Of a DNA stretch of 64,000 nt, positions 7,506 through 15,078 are shown in pieces. Origin of the DNA: Altererythrobacter sp. ZODW24 (lineage in GTDB: Bacteria; Pseudomonadota; Alphaproteobacteria; Sphingomonadales; Sphingomonadaceae); contig NZ_CP031155.1 in assembly GCF_003344885.1 (NCBI RefSeq), forward strand, positions 1,392,001 to 1,456,000, given 5' to 3'. The translations under genes and the position numbers were made by a program. The notes beneath the pieces were generated by a model. That model ran no database searches and had not been told where the DNA came from. It saw only the letters and a list, made by a program, of their open reading frames with translations. Every line of letters begins with the position of its first letter. Position 1 is the stretch's first letter.

Positions 7506-8684
7506 ATGGATACTATTCCCAACCTCAATGCCGACACCAACACGCCCCAAAAAACCTCGGCGGCTGACCCACTCGAAGCGTCTTTCGATATCGTGGAACG
7601 CCAGGACCGCACCGACACGGCGATCACCGGCCTGCGCAGCGATGTCGATGAAGTGAAAGCTCGCCTCGACCGGGTTTCGCGCGCTGCCAGCCGCCCCGCA
7701 ATCGCCGCACCTGCTGGCTCAGACACAGCCGAAGTCAAAGGCTTCATCGATGGCTATCTCCGTCATGGACGGACTAGCGAAATCAAGTCGATCAGCGGTC
7801 AGGTACCAGCCGATGGGGGCTATGCCGTACCGCGCGAAATCGATGCCATGATTGCTCGCCAGTTGGTCGAGATCAGCCCGATCCGGGCTATCTCTCAGAT
7901 CGTTCAGACCGGCACTGCCGGGTACCGCAAACTGGTTACCACCGGTGGCACCGCATCAGGCTGGGTCAGCGAAACCGCTGCTCGCCCAGAAACCGACACG
8001 CCCAACTTCGCTGAAATCGCTCCGCCAACGGGCGAGCTTTATGCCAACCCGGCGGCAAGTCAGGCGATGCTGGACGATGTCGGCTTCGATCTGGAAAGCT
8101 GGCTGGCAAGCGAGATCTCGATGGAATTTGCCCGTGCTGAAGGTGCCGCTTTCGTCAATGGTTCGGGCAGCGATATACCTGAAGGCTTCCTGCAAACGGC
8201 CGTCTCGACTGCGGAAGACAGCGCTCGCCCATTCGGATCGCTGCAATATGTCGGTACCGGCGATGATGCCGGCTTCGGCACCTCGCCAGAAGCGCGTCTC
8301 ATCGATCTCGTCCACACGATGAAGGCCGGCCATCGCCAGGGTGCAAGCTGGGTAATGAACTCAAGCACGCTCGCCGAAGTTCGCAAACTCAAGACAGCCG
8401 ATGGTGCGTTCCTGTGGCAGCCCGGCATGGTCGAAGGTCAGCCAGATCGTTTGCTGGGCTACCCAGTGGTCGAAGCTGAGGACATGCCGGATGTAGCCAC
8501 CGGTGCCTTCCCGGTCGCCTTCGGTAACTTCCGACACGGCTATCTGATCGCAGAACGCAGCGCGACGCAGATCCTGCGCGATCCCTTCACCAACAAGCCG
8601 TTCGTGCATTTCTACGCAACAAAGCGCGTTGGCGGTAAGGTGCTCGATAGTGCCGCGATCAAGCTGCTGAAGATCGAAGCCTAG
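7506..8684 (+). CDS. GTA gene 5-type major capsid protein (HK97 fold)
   Basis: 392 residues. The N-terminal ~75 are polar and coiled-coil-like (DIVERQDRTDTAITGLRSDV), as in the scaffold-like delta domain removed by the prohead protease. The HK97-fold body starts around DGGYAVPREIDAMI and includes the conserved KLVTTGGTASGWVSE and VNGSGSDIPEGFL segments. The start has AAAGG upstream. Hairpins flank the gene on both sides (7438-7462 and 8694-8776), a sensible arrangement for the most abundant structural protein. A perfect 16-bp palindrome at 8675-8690 spans its stop codon. Confidence 0.93.
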   Translation: MDTIPNLNADTNTPQKTSAADPLEASFDIVERQDRTDTAITGLRSDVDEVKARLDRVSRAASRPAIAAPAGSDTAEVKGFIDGYLRHGRTSEIKSISGQVPADGGYAVPREIDAMIARQLVEISPIRAISQIVQTGTAGYRKLVTTGGTASGWVSETAARPETDTPNFAEIAPPTGELYANPAASQAMLDDVGFDLESWLASEISMEFARAEGAAFVNGSGSDIPEGFLQTAVSTAEDSARPFGSLQYVGTGDDAGFGTSPEARLIDLVHTMKAGHRQGASWVMNSSTLAEVRKLKTADGAFLWQPGMVEGQPDRLLGYPVVEAEDMPDVATGAFPVAFGNFRHGYLIAERSATQILRDPFTNKPFVHFYATKRVGGKVLDSAAIKLLKIEA

Positions 8685-8776
8685 GCTTCGAGACGGGCGG
8701 CACCCCTATCCGCCCGAATCTCGCGACCCGCGCTGCCGCAGTTCATCCCTGCTGCGGCGGCGTGGGCGCATTTTTT
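8675..8776 (+). terminator. Palindrome and two hairpins ending in T6 after the capsid gene
   Basis: Three structures follow one another: a perfect palindrome CGAAGCCTAGGCTTCG over the capsid stop codon (8675-8690), CGGGCGG/CCGCCCG (8694-8716), and CGCTGCCGCAG/CTGCGGCGGCG (8731-8762) with TTTTTT eight bases later (8771-8776). Likely a transcription barrier or an mRNA-stabilising 3' end. Confidence 0.5.
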
Positions 8777-8803
8777 GCTCTTCTCAACGAATGGAGACCG
8801 CCA

Positions 8804-9352
8804 ATGAAGCGGACTATTTTAGCGTCTGCCGATCTGGCGGAAGCAGCTGTTGCCGACCTCAAGACGTGGCTGGCTATTAGTGGCAGCCGAGAAGATGACG
8901 CATTGGCCGATCTTATGCTGGCCGCAATCGATACGTGCGAGGGCTTCACCGGCACAATGCCGCTCGAACAGTCTTGCGAGGAGGCGTTCACCGCCACCAC
9001 AGAATGGCAAGCGCTCACTACAAAGCCGGTGCAAACCATCACACAGGTCATTGGCGAACAAGCGGACGGCCCGCGCTACATCATGCCGGTTGAAGACTAT
9101 GCCATCGAGATGTGCGCTGATGGTAGCGCCCGGATGGCCTTGGTTCGCGAAGGCAGTGCCCAGCGCGTGTTCGTTCGGTTCACCGCCGGGCTGATTCACG
9201 AATGGTCCAAGCTGCCCGGCGGCTTGCGGCATGGCATCATCAGACTTGCTGCTCACTATTACCGCGAGCGCGATAGTGGTGATACTTCGAGGACACCACC
9301 TGCATCCGTGGCGGCGCTTTGGCAGCCTTGGCGCCAGATGCGCCTTTCATGA
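8804..9352 (+). CDS. GTA gene 6-type head-tail connector/adaptor
   Basis: 182 residues, predicted ring protein that binds the portal and joins head to tail. The N-terminus (LAEAAVADLKTWLAISGSREDDALADLMLAAIDTCE...) matches the helical head-tail connector family in which two helices carry the D-D-x-L-x-x-L pattern. The start at 8804 is preferred over an in-frame ATG at 8762 because GGAG lies 7 bases upstream and the extra residues overlap the terminator structure. The stop overlaps the next ATG (ATGA), showing translational coupling. Confidence 0.8.
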   Translation: MKRTILASADLAEAAVADLKTWLAISGSREDDALADLMLAAIDTCEGFTGTMPLEQSCEEAFTATTEWQALTTKPVQTITQVIGEQADGPRYIMPVEDYAIEMCADGSARMALVREGSAQRVFVRFTAGLIHEWSKLPGGLRHGIIRLAAHYYRERDSGDTSRTPPASVAALWQPWRQMRLS

Positions 9353-9531
9353 ATCAACCCGACAATGGTCGCGCTTTCAGGCGGCTCATTTCAAGACTTT
9401 CAGCGCGCGCAGCAGAAGTGGGTGCGGTAACTGCTGAAAATCGCCTCCGCCAGCGTCAGGGAGACGCCAGTCGATGGCGTGATGCCCGGCTGCTTTGGCC
9501 GCTCGCCGCGAACCCGCTCAAGGAGGACTGA
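9349..9531 (+). CDS. Small GTA-cluster protein in the gene 7 position
   Basis: 60 residues, basic (MNQPDNGRAFRRLISRLSARAAEVGAV... in part), starting in an ATGA overlap with the connector gene. It ends six bases before the ATG of the tail terminator gene, whose AAGGAGG site lies inside this gene. In R. capsulatus the equivalent slot holds the roughly 110-residue head-closure protein. This is about half that length, so it is either a reduced version or an unrelated small protein. Its position and coupling support it as a real gene; function is inferred from place only. Confidence 0.55.
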   Translation: MNQPDNGRAFRRLISRLSARAAEVGAVTAENRLRQRQGDASRWRDARLLWPLAANPLKED

Positions 9532-9536
9532 ACCTG

Positions 9537-9935
9537 ATGGAAACGCAATTGCGCGCAAGCCTGCTCGAATGGCTGTCCGCCGACCCGCTACTGTCTGCCG
9601 AGATCAACACATTCGCCGAGGAATCCCCGCTTTCTGCCGCTCCGCCCTGGCTTGGGATCGTCGCGAGCACCTCGATCGATTGGGGCTGTAAGGACCGTGC
9701 AGGCCGCGAGGTTCGTGTTGCTTTGGAGCTCACGATCCGCAGCGATGAACCAGCCAGCGGCAGCTCGCTCGTGACCGCGATCGACAAGCGCATTGATGCC
9801 ATGCCCGCCGCACAGAATGGCTTCGAGCTGATCACATCGCGCTTTCTTCGAGCCCGTGCCGAACGACGCCCTCGAAACCTGAGAGCGATGCTGCTCGAGT
9901 ACCGCTTTCGTTTGCTTGAAACCGCACCGGCTTAG
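9537..9935 (+). CDS. GTA gene 8-type tail terminator (DUF3168)
   Basis: 132 residues. DUF3168 proteins cap the tail tube at the head-proximal end. The family pattern is clear: an N-terminal helix (LRASLLEWLSADPLLSAEIN), a central strand set and a C-terminal LRAMLLEYRFRLLE ending. ATG 9537 is chosen over an upstream in-frame start at 9495 because of a near-consensus AAGGAGG site at the right distance. An intergenic GC-rich palindromic repeat follows before the tail tube gene. Confidence 0.82.
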   Translation: METQLRASLLEWLSADPLLSAEINTFAEESPLSAAPPWLGIVASTSIDWGCKDRAGREVRVALELTIRSDEPASGSSLVTAIDKRIDAMPAAQNGFELITSRFLRARAERRPRNLRAMLLEYRFRLLETAPA

Positions 9936-9938
9936 CCG

Positions 9939-9972
9939 GTGCGCCCCCGCGAAAGCGGGGATCTAGTCCATT
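9939..9972. repeat. REP-like palindromic repeat between tail genes
   Basis: The sequence CCCCCGCGAAAGCGGGGATCTAG lies in the 57-bp gap between the gene 8 and gene 9 equivalents: a CCCCGC/GCGGGG hairpin with GAAA loop and a GATCTAG tail. This looks like the short extragenic palindrome scattered through many sphingomonad genomes. No second copy was noticed in the window. Confidence 0.5.
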
Positions 9973-9992
9973 CCCAACAGGAGAACACCCCC

Positions 9993-10400
9993 ATGACCGC
10001 TCAAAAAGGCTCCGCCTTCCTGCTGAAAATCACCGATGGAGAACAGCCCGCTGCCTACGATACGGTGGCCGGTCTCCGAACCACGCAAATGTCGATCAAC
10101 GGTGACACAGTTGTGGTGACTCACAAGGATTCTGGCGGGTGGCGCGACCTGCTCTCTGGCGCGGGAACGCGCTCGGTTTCCGTAAGCGCTGCAGGCATCT
10201 TTCTTGGCAGTAATGCAGAGAACGCTATCCGCTCGCACGCGTTGGCGGGTACGCTTGATGACTATGAGCTCTCCTTCGAGGACGGTGCGAAATTGCGCGG
10301 CAAGTTCCTGGTTCAGCGCCTCGACTATGCCGGTGATTTCAACGGCGAGCGGAATTACACCTTGTCGCTTGAAAGCTCTGGTCCGGTAGCGCCTGCATGA
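9993..10400 (+). CDS. GTA gene 9-type major tail protein
   Basis: 135 residues, predicted to polymerise into the tail tube. It has the TP901-1-type tube pattern: an N-terminal GSAFLLKI strand, the LRTTQMSINGDTVVVTHKDSGGWRDLL stretch (only part quoted), and the late FNGERNYTLSLESSG strand. ATG 9993 has AGGAG upstream, and an upstream in-frame start would translate the palindromic repeat. Its stop overlaps the start of the gene 10 equivalent by 4 bp. Confidence 0.88.
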   Translation: MTAQKGSAFLLKITDGEQPAAYDTVAGLRTTQMSINGDTVVVTHKDSGGWRDLLSGAGTRSVSVSAAGIFLGSNAENAIRSHALAGTLDDYELSFEDGAKLRGKFLVQRLDYAGDFNGERNYTLSLESSGPVAPA

Positions 10401-10714
10401 GTGCCAACAGCCTAAGGGGCGAAGCTTCGCTCGTAGTCGCAGGGCGTCTCCTTACCCTCCGCCCCAGCTTCAGCGCATTGGTTGCTGCAGAAGAAGAGCT
10501 GGGGCCGCTGTTCGCCATGGTCGAACGTGCTGGCGACGGCCGGTTGGCCCTGACAGAAATGGTCGGTCTGTTCTGGCACTGTCTTGATGACCAATCAGCT
10601 GCAACCCGTGAGCAATTGGGAGAGGCTGTGATGCAGGCCGGAATTGCCGCCGCAGCCAAACCACTGCGCGTGCTTCTGGGCCAGATCCTGCAAGGCCAAA
10701 CGGGACCGGAATGA
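10397..10714 (+). CDS. GTA gene 10-type gene transfer agent family protein (tail assembly)
   Basis: 105 residues of the GTA gp10 family, thought to be a tail assembly chaperone-type protein acting with the tape measure. The recognisable core is RLLTLRPSFSALVAAEEELG (about 17-36), followed by the LTEMVGLFWHCL helix. It starts within the ATGA overlap of the tail tube gene and overlaps the next gene likewise, so the block 9993-11500 appears to be a single translationally coupled unit. Confidence 0.85.
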   Translation: MSANSLRGEASLVVAGRLLTLRPSFSALVAAEEELGPLFAMVERAGDGRLALTEMVGLFWHCLDDQSAATREQLGEAVMQAGIAAAAKPLRVLLGQILQGQTGPE

Positions 10715-10905
10715 ACCGAACTTTTGGTGAAGGTGCGTTGCAACTCGCGGGCCTTTCAGCGCGCACCTTGGGGTGGCGACCGGATGAATTTTGGCACGCA
10801 ACCCCGGCTGAACTGGCCGCCATTCTTATGCCTGATGCCGGGGACGGCGCGCCGCTGGCACGCAGCGAATTTGAAAAACTGATGGAGCTTGACCGCAATG
10901 GATGA
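10711..10905 (+). CDS. Phage tail assembly chaperone (GTA gene 10.1-type)
   Basis: 64 residues of the short tail assembly chaperone family found in GTAs. The pattern ALQLAGLSARTLGWRPDEFWHATPAEL, of which LGWRPDEFWHATPAEL is diagnostic, is followed by an acidic C-terminal helix. It begins in an ATGA overlap and ends overlapping the tape measure start at 10889. In RcGTA the matching small ORF was long unannotated. Confidence 0.85.
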   Translation: MNRTFGEGALQLAGLSARTLGWRPDEFWHATPAELAAILMPDAGDGAPLARSEFEKLMELDRNG

Positions 10906-11500
10906 TCCAATTGACGAGCTGTTGATCGATGTGCGTGCAAACACCCGGGGGTTTGCGGCCGACCTCACCGAGATGCGCGGCACTTTCGATTCGACCTTGC
11001 TTGGCGGATTCGAGAAGGCCGGGAACGTGCTGGAGAGCGGATTGCTAAGCGCTCTGCGTAAAGGGAGTATCGGATTCGAAGATCTCAAGCGCGTGGCATT
11101 GAGCGCCATGAATCAGATCGCCAGCCAAGCCATCAATTCCGGCCTTGGGAGCATCTTCGGCTCGACTGGTGGTTTAGCAGTGGGCGGCGCACAGACCGGC
11201 GGCATCGCTGGACTGCTCGGCGGACTTGCAAGCTCTGTACTTGGCCTCCCTGGCCGCGCCACAGGCGGGCCAGTTTCTCCCGGCAGAGGTTACCTCGTCG
11301 GTGAGCGCGGGCCGGAAATGTTCGTGCCGACCAGCGCAGGCAGAGTTGAAGCAAATGGCGGTGGTGCAAACGGCCAAGCCCGCGATGTGCGGGTTTCGAT
11401 TAGCGTTCCGCGTCCTCGGGGAACAGACACTCCGGTCGCGATGCAGCGTTCTTCCCGCCAAGTCGCCAGCGCTGTGCGCCGCGCATTGCGGGAGTTCTAG
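10889..11500 (+). CDS. GTA gene 11-type tail tape measure protein
   Basis: 203 residues, very short for a tape measure (RcGTA version about 220), implying a short tail. The N-terminal helical part (DELLIDVRANTRGFAADLTEMR) is followed by SIGFEDLKRVALSAMNQIASQ and a Gly/Ala-rich region with two small hydrophobic stretches (around 85-125). The C-terminal GERGPEMFVPTSAGRV motif is a hallmark of tape measure ends. The first 17 bases overlap the chaperone gene. Confidence 0.87.
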   Translation: MTAMDDPIDELLIDVRANTRGFAADLTEMRGTFDSTLLGGFEKAGNVLESGLLSALRKGSIGFEDLKRVALSAMNQIASQAINSGLGSIFGSTGGLAVGGAQTGGIAGLLGGLASSVLGLPGRATGGPVSPGRGYLVGERGPEMFVPTSAGRVEANGGGANGQARDVRVSISVPRPRGTDTPVAMQRSSRQVASAVRRALREF

Positions 11501-11503
11501 GCC

Positions 11504-13462
11504 ATGGCATTCTGGCTTGCCGACCGCAGACGCGGGCAGGATAGCGACTGGATCCAGCGGTTCGATCCGCGTTTCTGGACCGTCAATTTCCCACGCCCAA
11601 TGATGGCATCGGTGATCACAACTGCGCCAGACGCAATACGGATGGATTGCGAGTTTCATCACGAAGGCGAATTGGCCGGATTGATTTGGGACAGTGAGGA
11701 CACGCTCGATCATCCGCTGCTCGCCTATCAGACCGATCCCGATTATTCGCGCACAACGCTGAGCTTTCGTTGGAAATCGTCGGGACTGGTTCCACTCGAT
11801 CAGCCAAACGGACCGACCCTTACAATCGAAGGCCATGATGGCGATGATCAGCCGCGCAGCTGGTATGTGAGGCTGTGGAACTATGCGAGCGGCTCGCCCG
11901 AAGATGCGCAAATCACCTTGCCGTTTTCGGAACTTGAAAGCGGATATGGGCTTCCCGGCGAAGCAATCAATCCGCAGAATATCGACAGGATGTTTATCTC
12001 GCTGGTCCCGCCGGGGTATGTGCCGGACAGCACGGACAGGCTTGCCGCGACCGCCAATGGTTACGCCGAGCTCAGCGACATTGTCTGCGAAGGCGACCGG
12101 CCTCTTCTAACGATCGGCGACGTTCTTGTTCCGCCGCATGGTATACAAATGGCGACGGCTTACGACGATGCATTCAACCAGACGCCGGCCCGGCTAATCC
12201 GCGCAGTACAGGGCCTCGGCTACCGTGGACGCATTCTTCATTATGTCGGGATGAGCCATTTCTACCGGCTCGATGACGATCTGTTGGCGTCGGCCGACGG
12301 TTCTCTTTGCGCCCCAGCGGCGGCATGGCATCCGTCATTCTTCGCCGAATGCGCAGCAAACAAATATGAAGCCATCGCTTCGCTCTCTTACGAGCTGTTT
12401 GCCGAAAACTGTCCATCTGATTGGCAGCAACGCGCCTACAATGGTGAACCTGCGCGGACAGGCTGGGTGCCTCCATCTGCGTTGCTTTCTCCGGCTAACA
12501 CGAATGCGATGGCCTTCCTGCAATCAGTCGCCGCGCACTTTGTCGGGCTGATGGAGGCTGCCGGCTTGGCCGTTCACTTCCAGATCGGCGAGCCATGGTG
12601 GTGGGTGCTCAGTGATGGTCGCCCGTGTCTTTACGACAATGCGGCCAAAGCTGCATTAGGCGGCGACCCCATCGAAATTACCAACATCCGCGCACCGCTG
12701 CAAAGCGCAGAAACTGATGTCCTAGATATGGCCGGAGCCTTGTTGGCCAGCTCGACTGCCGCGCTAGGCCAGTCAGTTCGTGATACCGCGACAGGTCCGG
12801 CAGAAATATTGCTGCTCGCCTTCACCCCGACGATCCTCGATCCTGAGGCGCCCGAGATGCGCCGTGCGAACTTGCCACTGGGCTGGGCCTATCCGGCTTT
12901 CGATCGCCTCCAGTTGGAAGATTACGACTGGCTTACCGCCGGAGCAGAAGCCCGCCGTAGAACTGCCTATTCGGAAGTCGATGCGCGCCTCGGCTACCCG
13001 GCGGAGAAGCAGGACTACCTTTCCGGCTTTGTGCTTGATCCCGCTGATGCAGAGAGGTTCTGGCCGCTTATCGATGCGGCTCTGGATGAGGCCCGCAATC
13101 GCAGGATAACCGAGCTTTACGTCTGGGCGTTGCCGCAGGTTTCTCGCGACGGATACACCCGGATCCCCATTTCTCAGGAGGACAATTTGCAGGCTTTCGA
13201 CGATGTTCCATATCCGCTGGCGCTTGGCCGCGATGCCGGTGTCAGCCCGGAATTTTCAACGACAGTGGCCGTTACCGCATCAGGTCATGAGCGGCGTAAC
13301 TCGCTGTGGAGTGACGCGCGCCTTCGCTTCGATGTCGGGCCTGGCATTCGGTCCGAAGATGAGCTGGGTACGCTGATTGCGTTCTTTCGTGCGCGGCGCG
13401 GCGCGGCGCGGCGCGGGCGTTCCGGCTTAGTGATCCGTTCGACTTCAGCTCAAACGGTATGA
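11504..13462 (+). CDS. GTA gene 12-type baseplate/distal tail protein, 5' portion of a frameshifted gene
   Basis: 652 codons as it stands. Residues ~1-600 are a large domain I cannot name with certainty. The region around 230-400 (GYRGRILHYVGMSHFYRL... and FQIGEPWWW) reads like a TIM-barrel glycosidase-like fold. The last ~45 residues (ASGHERRNSLWSDARLRFDV...GTLIAFFRARRGAAR) are the start of a DUF2460 domain. At codons ~630-637 the frame enters a GCGCG repeat and leaves the DUF2460 frame, ending in an unrelated 16-residue tail. Removing one 5-bp unit gives a continuous protein of 771 residues with the domain completed by 13459-13824. Confidence 0.8.
   Translation: MAFWLADRRRGQDSDWIQRFDPRFWTVNFPRPMMASVITTAPDAIRMDCEFHHEGELAGLIWDSEDTLDHPLLAYQTDPDYSRTTLSFRWKSSGLVPLDQPNGPTLTIEGHDGDDQPRSWYVRLWNYASGSPEDAQITLPFSELESGYGLPGEAINPQNIDRMFISLVPPGYVPDSTDRLAATANGYAELSDIVCEGDRPLLTIGDVLVPPHGIQMATAYDDAFNQTPARLIRAVQGLGYRGRILHYVGMSHFYRLDDDLLASADGSLCAPAAAWHPSFFAECAANKYEAIASLSYELFAENCPSDWQQRAYNGEPARTGWVPPSALLSPANTNAMAFLQSVAAHFVGLMEAAGLAVHFQIGEPWWWVLSDGRPCLYDNAAKAALGGDPIEITNIRAPLQSAETDVLDMAGALLASSTAALGQSVRDTATGPAEILLLAFTPTILDPEAPEMRRANLPLGWAYPAFDRLQLEDYDWLTAGAEARRRTAYSEVDARLGYPAEKQDYLSGFVLDPADAERFWPLIDAALDEARNRRITELYVWALPQVSRDGYTRIPISQEDNLQAFDDVPYPLALGRDAGVSPEFSTTVAVTASGHERRNSLWSDARLRFDVGPGIRSEDELGTLIAFFRARRGAARRGRSGLVIRSTSAQTV
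13391..13415 (+). repeat. (GCGCG)5 tandem repeat at the frameshift point of gene 12
   Basis: Five exact pentanucleotide units. With four units the reading frame continues ...RARRGAAR-AFRLSDPFDF... into the rest of DUF2460. With five, as here, it shifts. Unit length is not a multiple of 3, so copy number would switch the gene on (1, 4, 7 units) or off. Confidence 0.9.
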
Positions 13463-13824
13463 CAGGTACGCCCGGTGCGCTCAATCAGCGCATCGGTATT
13501 GGCGACGGCCTCACTTCGTCGTTTCAGCTCACCAAAAACTATGGCGACGGAGAGGAGCCTCAAATCCGGCCCATAACTCGCCCGCGGACCAGCTCTGTCT
13601 CTGCTGCGGTCAGCGGTGCCGAAGTGTCAGGGTGGTCAGTTGAGGCCGGTGGCAAGGTTGTATTTGATCAGGCCCCGCCAGCGGGCACGGAAATCACTGC
13701 TGGCTATCTGTTCGATGTCCCCGTTCGTTTCGCAGAGGACCGGCTCGATATTACAGGCGCCTCCTTCGCAGCTGGTGAAGCGCCCTCGGTACCGCTTATC
13801 GAAGTTCGTGAAGCGACATCATGA
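13459..13824 (+). pseudogene. DUF2460 domain C-terminal part, out of frame with its N-terminal part
   Basis: 121 codons from ATG, but homology clearly begins upstream in this frame at 13417 (AFRLSDPFDFSSNG). The sequence carries the DUF2460 C-terminal hallmarks: RIGIGDGLTSSFQL, a VSGWSVEAGGKVVFDQAPPAG strand pair (partly quoted), YLFDVPVRFAEDRLDI and the final PLIEVRE. DUF2460 is the distal-tail/hub adaptor of GTAs. There is no ribosome site before 13459, so this part is probably made only when the repeat at 13391 is in phase or the ribosome shifts. The stop overlaps the next ATG by 4 bp. Confidence 0.8.
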
Positions 13825-14636
13825 GCAGGATCTTCTTTCGTGAAGAACTGGAAGGCGTCGCGACATTCTGGCGTATCCATCGCCGTGATGGGGTTACGCT
13901 GGGCTTCACAAGCCATGACCGTGATTTACGGTTCGATGGCGTGCTCCACCGCGCCGCCCCCGGCATGCTGCCTTCCGCAATCCGGCGGACCGCTGACCTG
14001 GGGCCAGACAGCGCTGAAATTCGCGGTGCGTTATCACATGACAGTATCTCAGCTGACGATCTGGCGGCGGGCCGGTTCGATGGTGCGCGAGTGCAAATCG
14101 GTGCTGTGGATTGGGGGCAGCTCGACCGAACGGTGCTCTACAACGGATCACTAGGGGGAATATCACAGGACGGCGGCGGATTCGCTGCGGAACTGCGCTC
14201 ATCAAAGGCCGATTTGGAAGCGGATCCGGTTCCGCGCACAAGCCCGACCTGCCGTGCACAGTTTTGCGGGCCAGGTTGCGGGCTTTCGGTGAACAGATTC
14301 AGCACCGTCACACAAGTCACAGCGATTGATCAGGATAAAGGTCATATCACTTTCGCTGACATCGATCATTCAAAGTATGCGGCCGGACACTTACGTTGGA
14401 TTGATGGCCCATCCTCCGGGCTTCGGACGGAAATTATGGCTGCAGATGCTAGTGCCATTGCCATCAATACAGCCATTGACGATTCCATTGGTACCGGGCT
14501 GAGGGCGCGGCTGGTCGAAGGCTGCGACCACACGATCTCAACATGCGAAAACAGGTTTGGCAATGCAGTCAATTTCCAGGGCGAACCCTATTTGCCCGGA
14601 AACGACCTTCTGGCCAGATATCCATCCACGAGATGA
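13821..14636 (+). CDS. GTA gene 13-type DUF2163 baseplate hub protein
   Basis: 271 residues. The N-terminal DUF2163 part (HRRDGVTLGFTSHDRDL, then ADLGPDSAEIRGALS) is followed by the C-terminal phage BR0599-type Cys cluster: PTCRAQFCGPGCGLS around 150, and GCDHTISTCENRFGNAVNFQGEPYLPG near the end, of which CENRFGNAVNFQGEPYLPG is typical. RcGTA gp13 was shown to bind an iron-sulphur cluster through such cysteines, and all four conserved Cys appear present. It ends in an ATGA overlap with the peptidase gene. Confidence 0.9.
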   Translation: MSRIFFREELEGVATFWRIHRRDGVTLGFTSHDRDLRFDGVLHRAAPGMLPSAIRRTADLGPDSAEIRGALSHDSISADDLAAGRFDGARVQIGAVDWGQLDRTVLYNGSLGGISQDGGGFAAELRSSKADLEADPVPRTSPTCRAQFCGPGCGLSVNRFSTVTQVTAIDQDKGHITFADIDHSKYAAGHLRWIDGPSSGLRTEIMAADASAIAINTAIDDSIGTGLRARLVEGCDHTISTCENRFGNAVNFQGEPYLPGNDLLARYPSTR

Positions 14637-15076
14637 TCCAAACCGGCGAAGCCGTCGCTTCCTTCGCCGAGACGCTGATCGGCACGCCCTTTCGCCTGCA
14701 TGGCCGCGATCCCAAGACCGGGATCGACTGTGTTGGCGTAGTTATCATGTCGCTGGCGAGTGGAGCAGGCATCAATATTGACCCTGGAAGTTACGACCTC
14801 CGAAATCTCGACATATCGAGCGGTTGTCTGGCCGCTGATTCAGCGAACTTGATCAAGGTCGCCAAGAGAACGGAACCAACGGAGCCGGGCGACATCATAC
14901 TGGTGAAGTCAGGCCCAGCCGCCTTTCATCTTCTAATCGCCAGTTTTGCAGATCAGTTCATACACGCCCACGCCGGGCTACGACGCGTAGTGTCCATGCC
15001 CGGCCCACTTCGCTGGCCAGTCATTCATATTTGGCGGCCTCTCCGCACCAAGTCCGAACTAGTAGAGGAAACTTAG
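14633..15076 (+). CDS. GTA gene 14-type NlpC/P60 cell-wall peptidase
   Basis: 147 residues, predicted peptidoglycan endopeptidase at the tail tip that opens the recipient wall. The catalytic Cys is in GIDCVGVV (about residue 38), preceded by the usual ETLIGTPFRLHGRDP. The His is in AAFHLLIAS or IHAHAGLRRV. Start 14633 overlaps the previous stop (ATGA); an upstream in-frame start at 14543 would duplicate the overlap improbably. RcGTA gp14 has the same place and role. Confidence 0.88.
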   Translation: MIQTGEAVASFAETLIGTPFRLHGRDPKTGIDCVGVVIMSLASGAGINIDPGSYDLRNLDISSGCLAADSANLIKVAKRTEPTEPGDIILVKSGPAAFHLLIASFADQFIHAHAGLRRVVSMPGPLRWPVIHIWRPLRTKSELVEET

Positions 15077-15078
15077 CA

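Noticed and set aside
13380-13462. Programmed -1 ribosomal frameshift as the main explanation of the gene 12 split
   Set aside because: The required shift is -1, but there is no X-XXY-YYZ slippery heptamer at the junction. A tandem repeat with one surplus unit explains it more simply, though a shift cannot be excluded.
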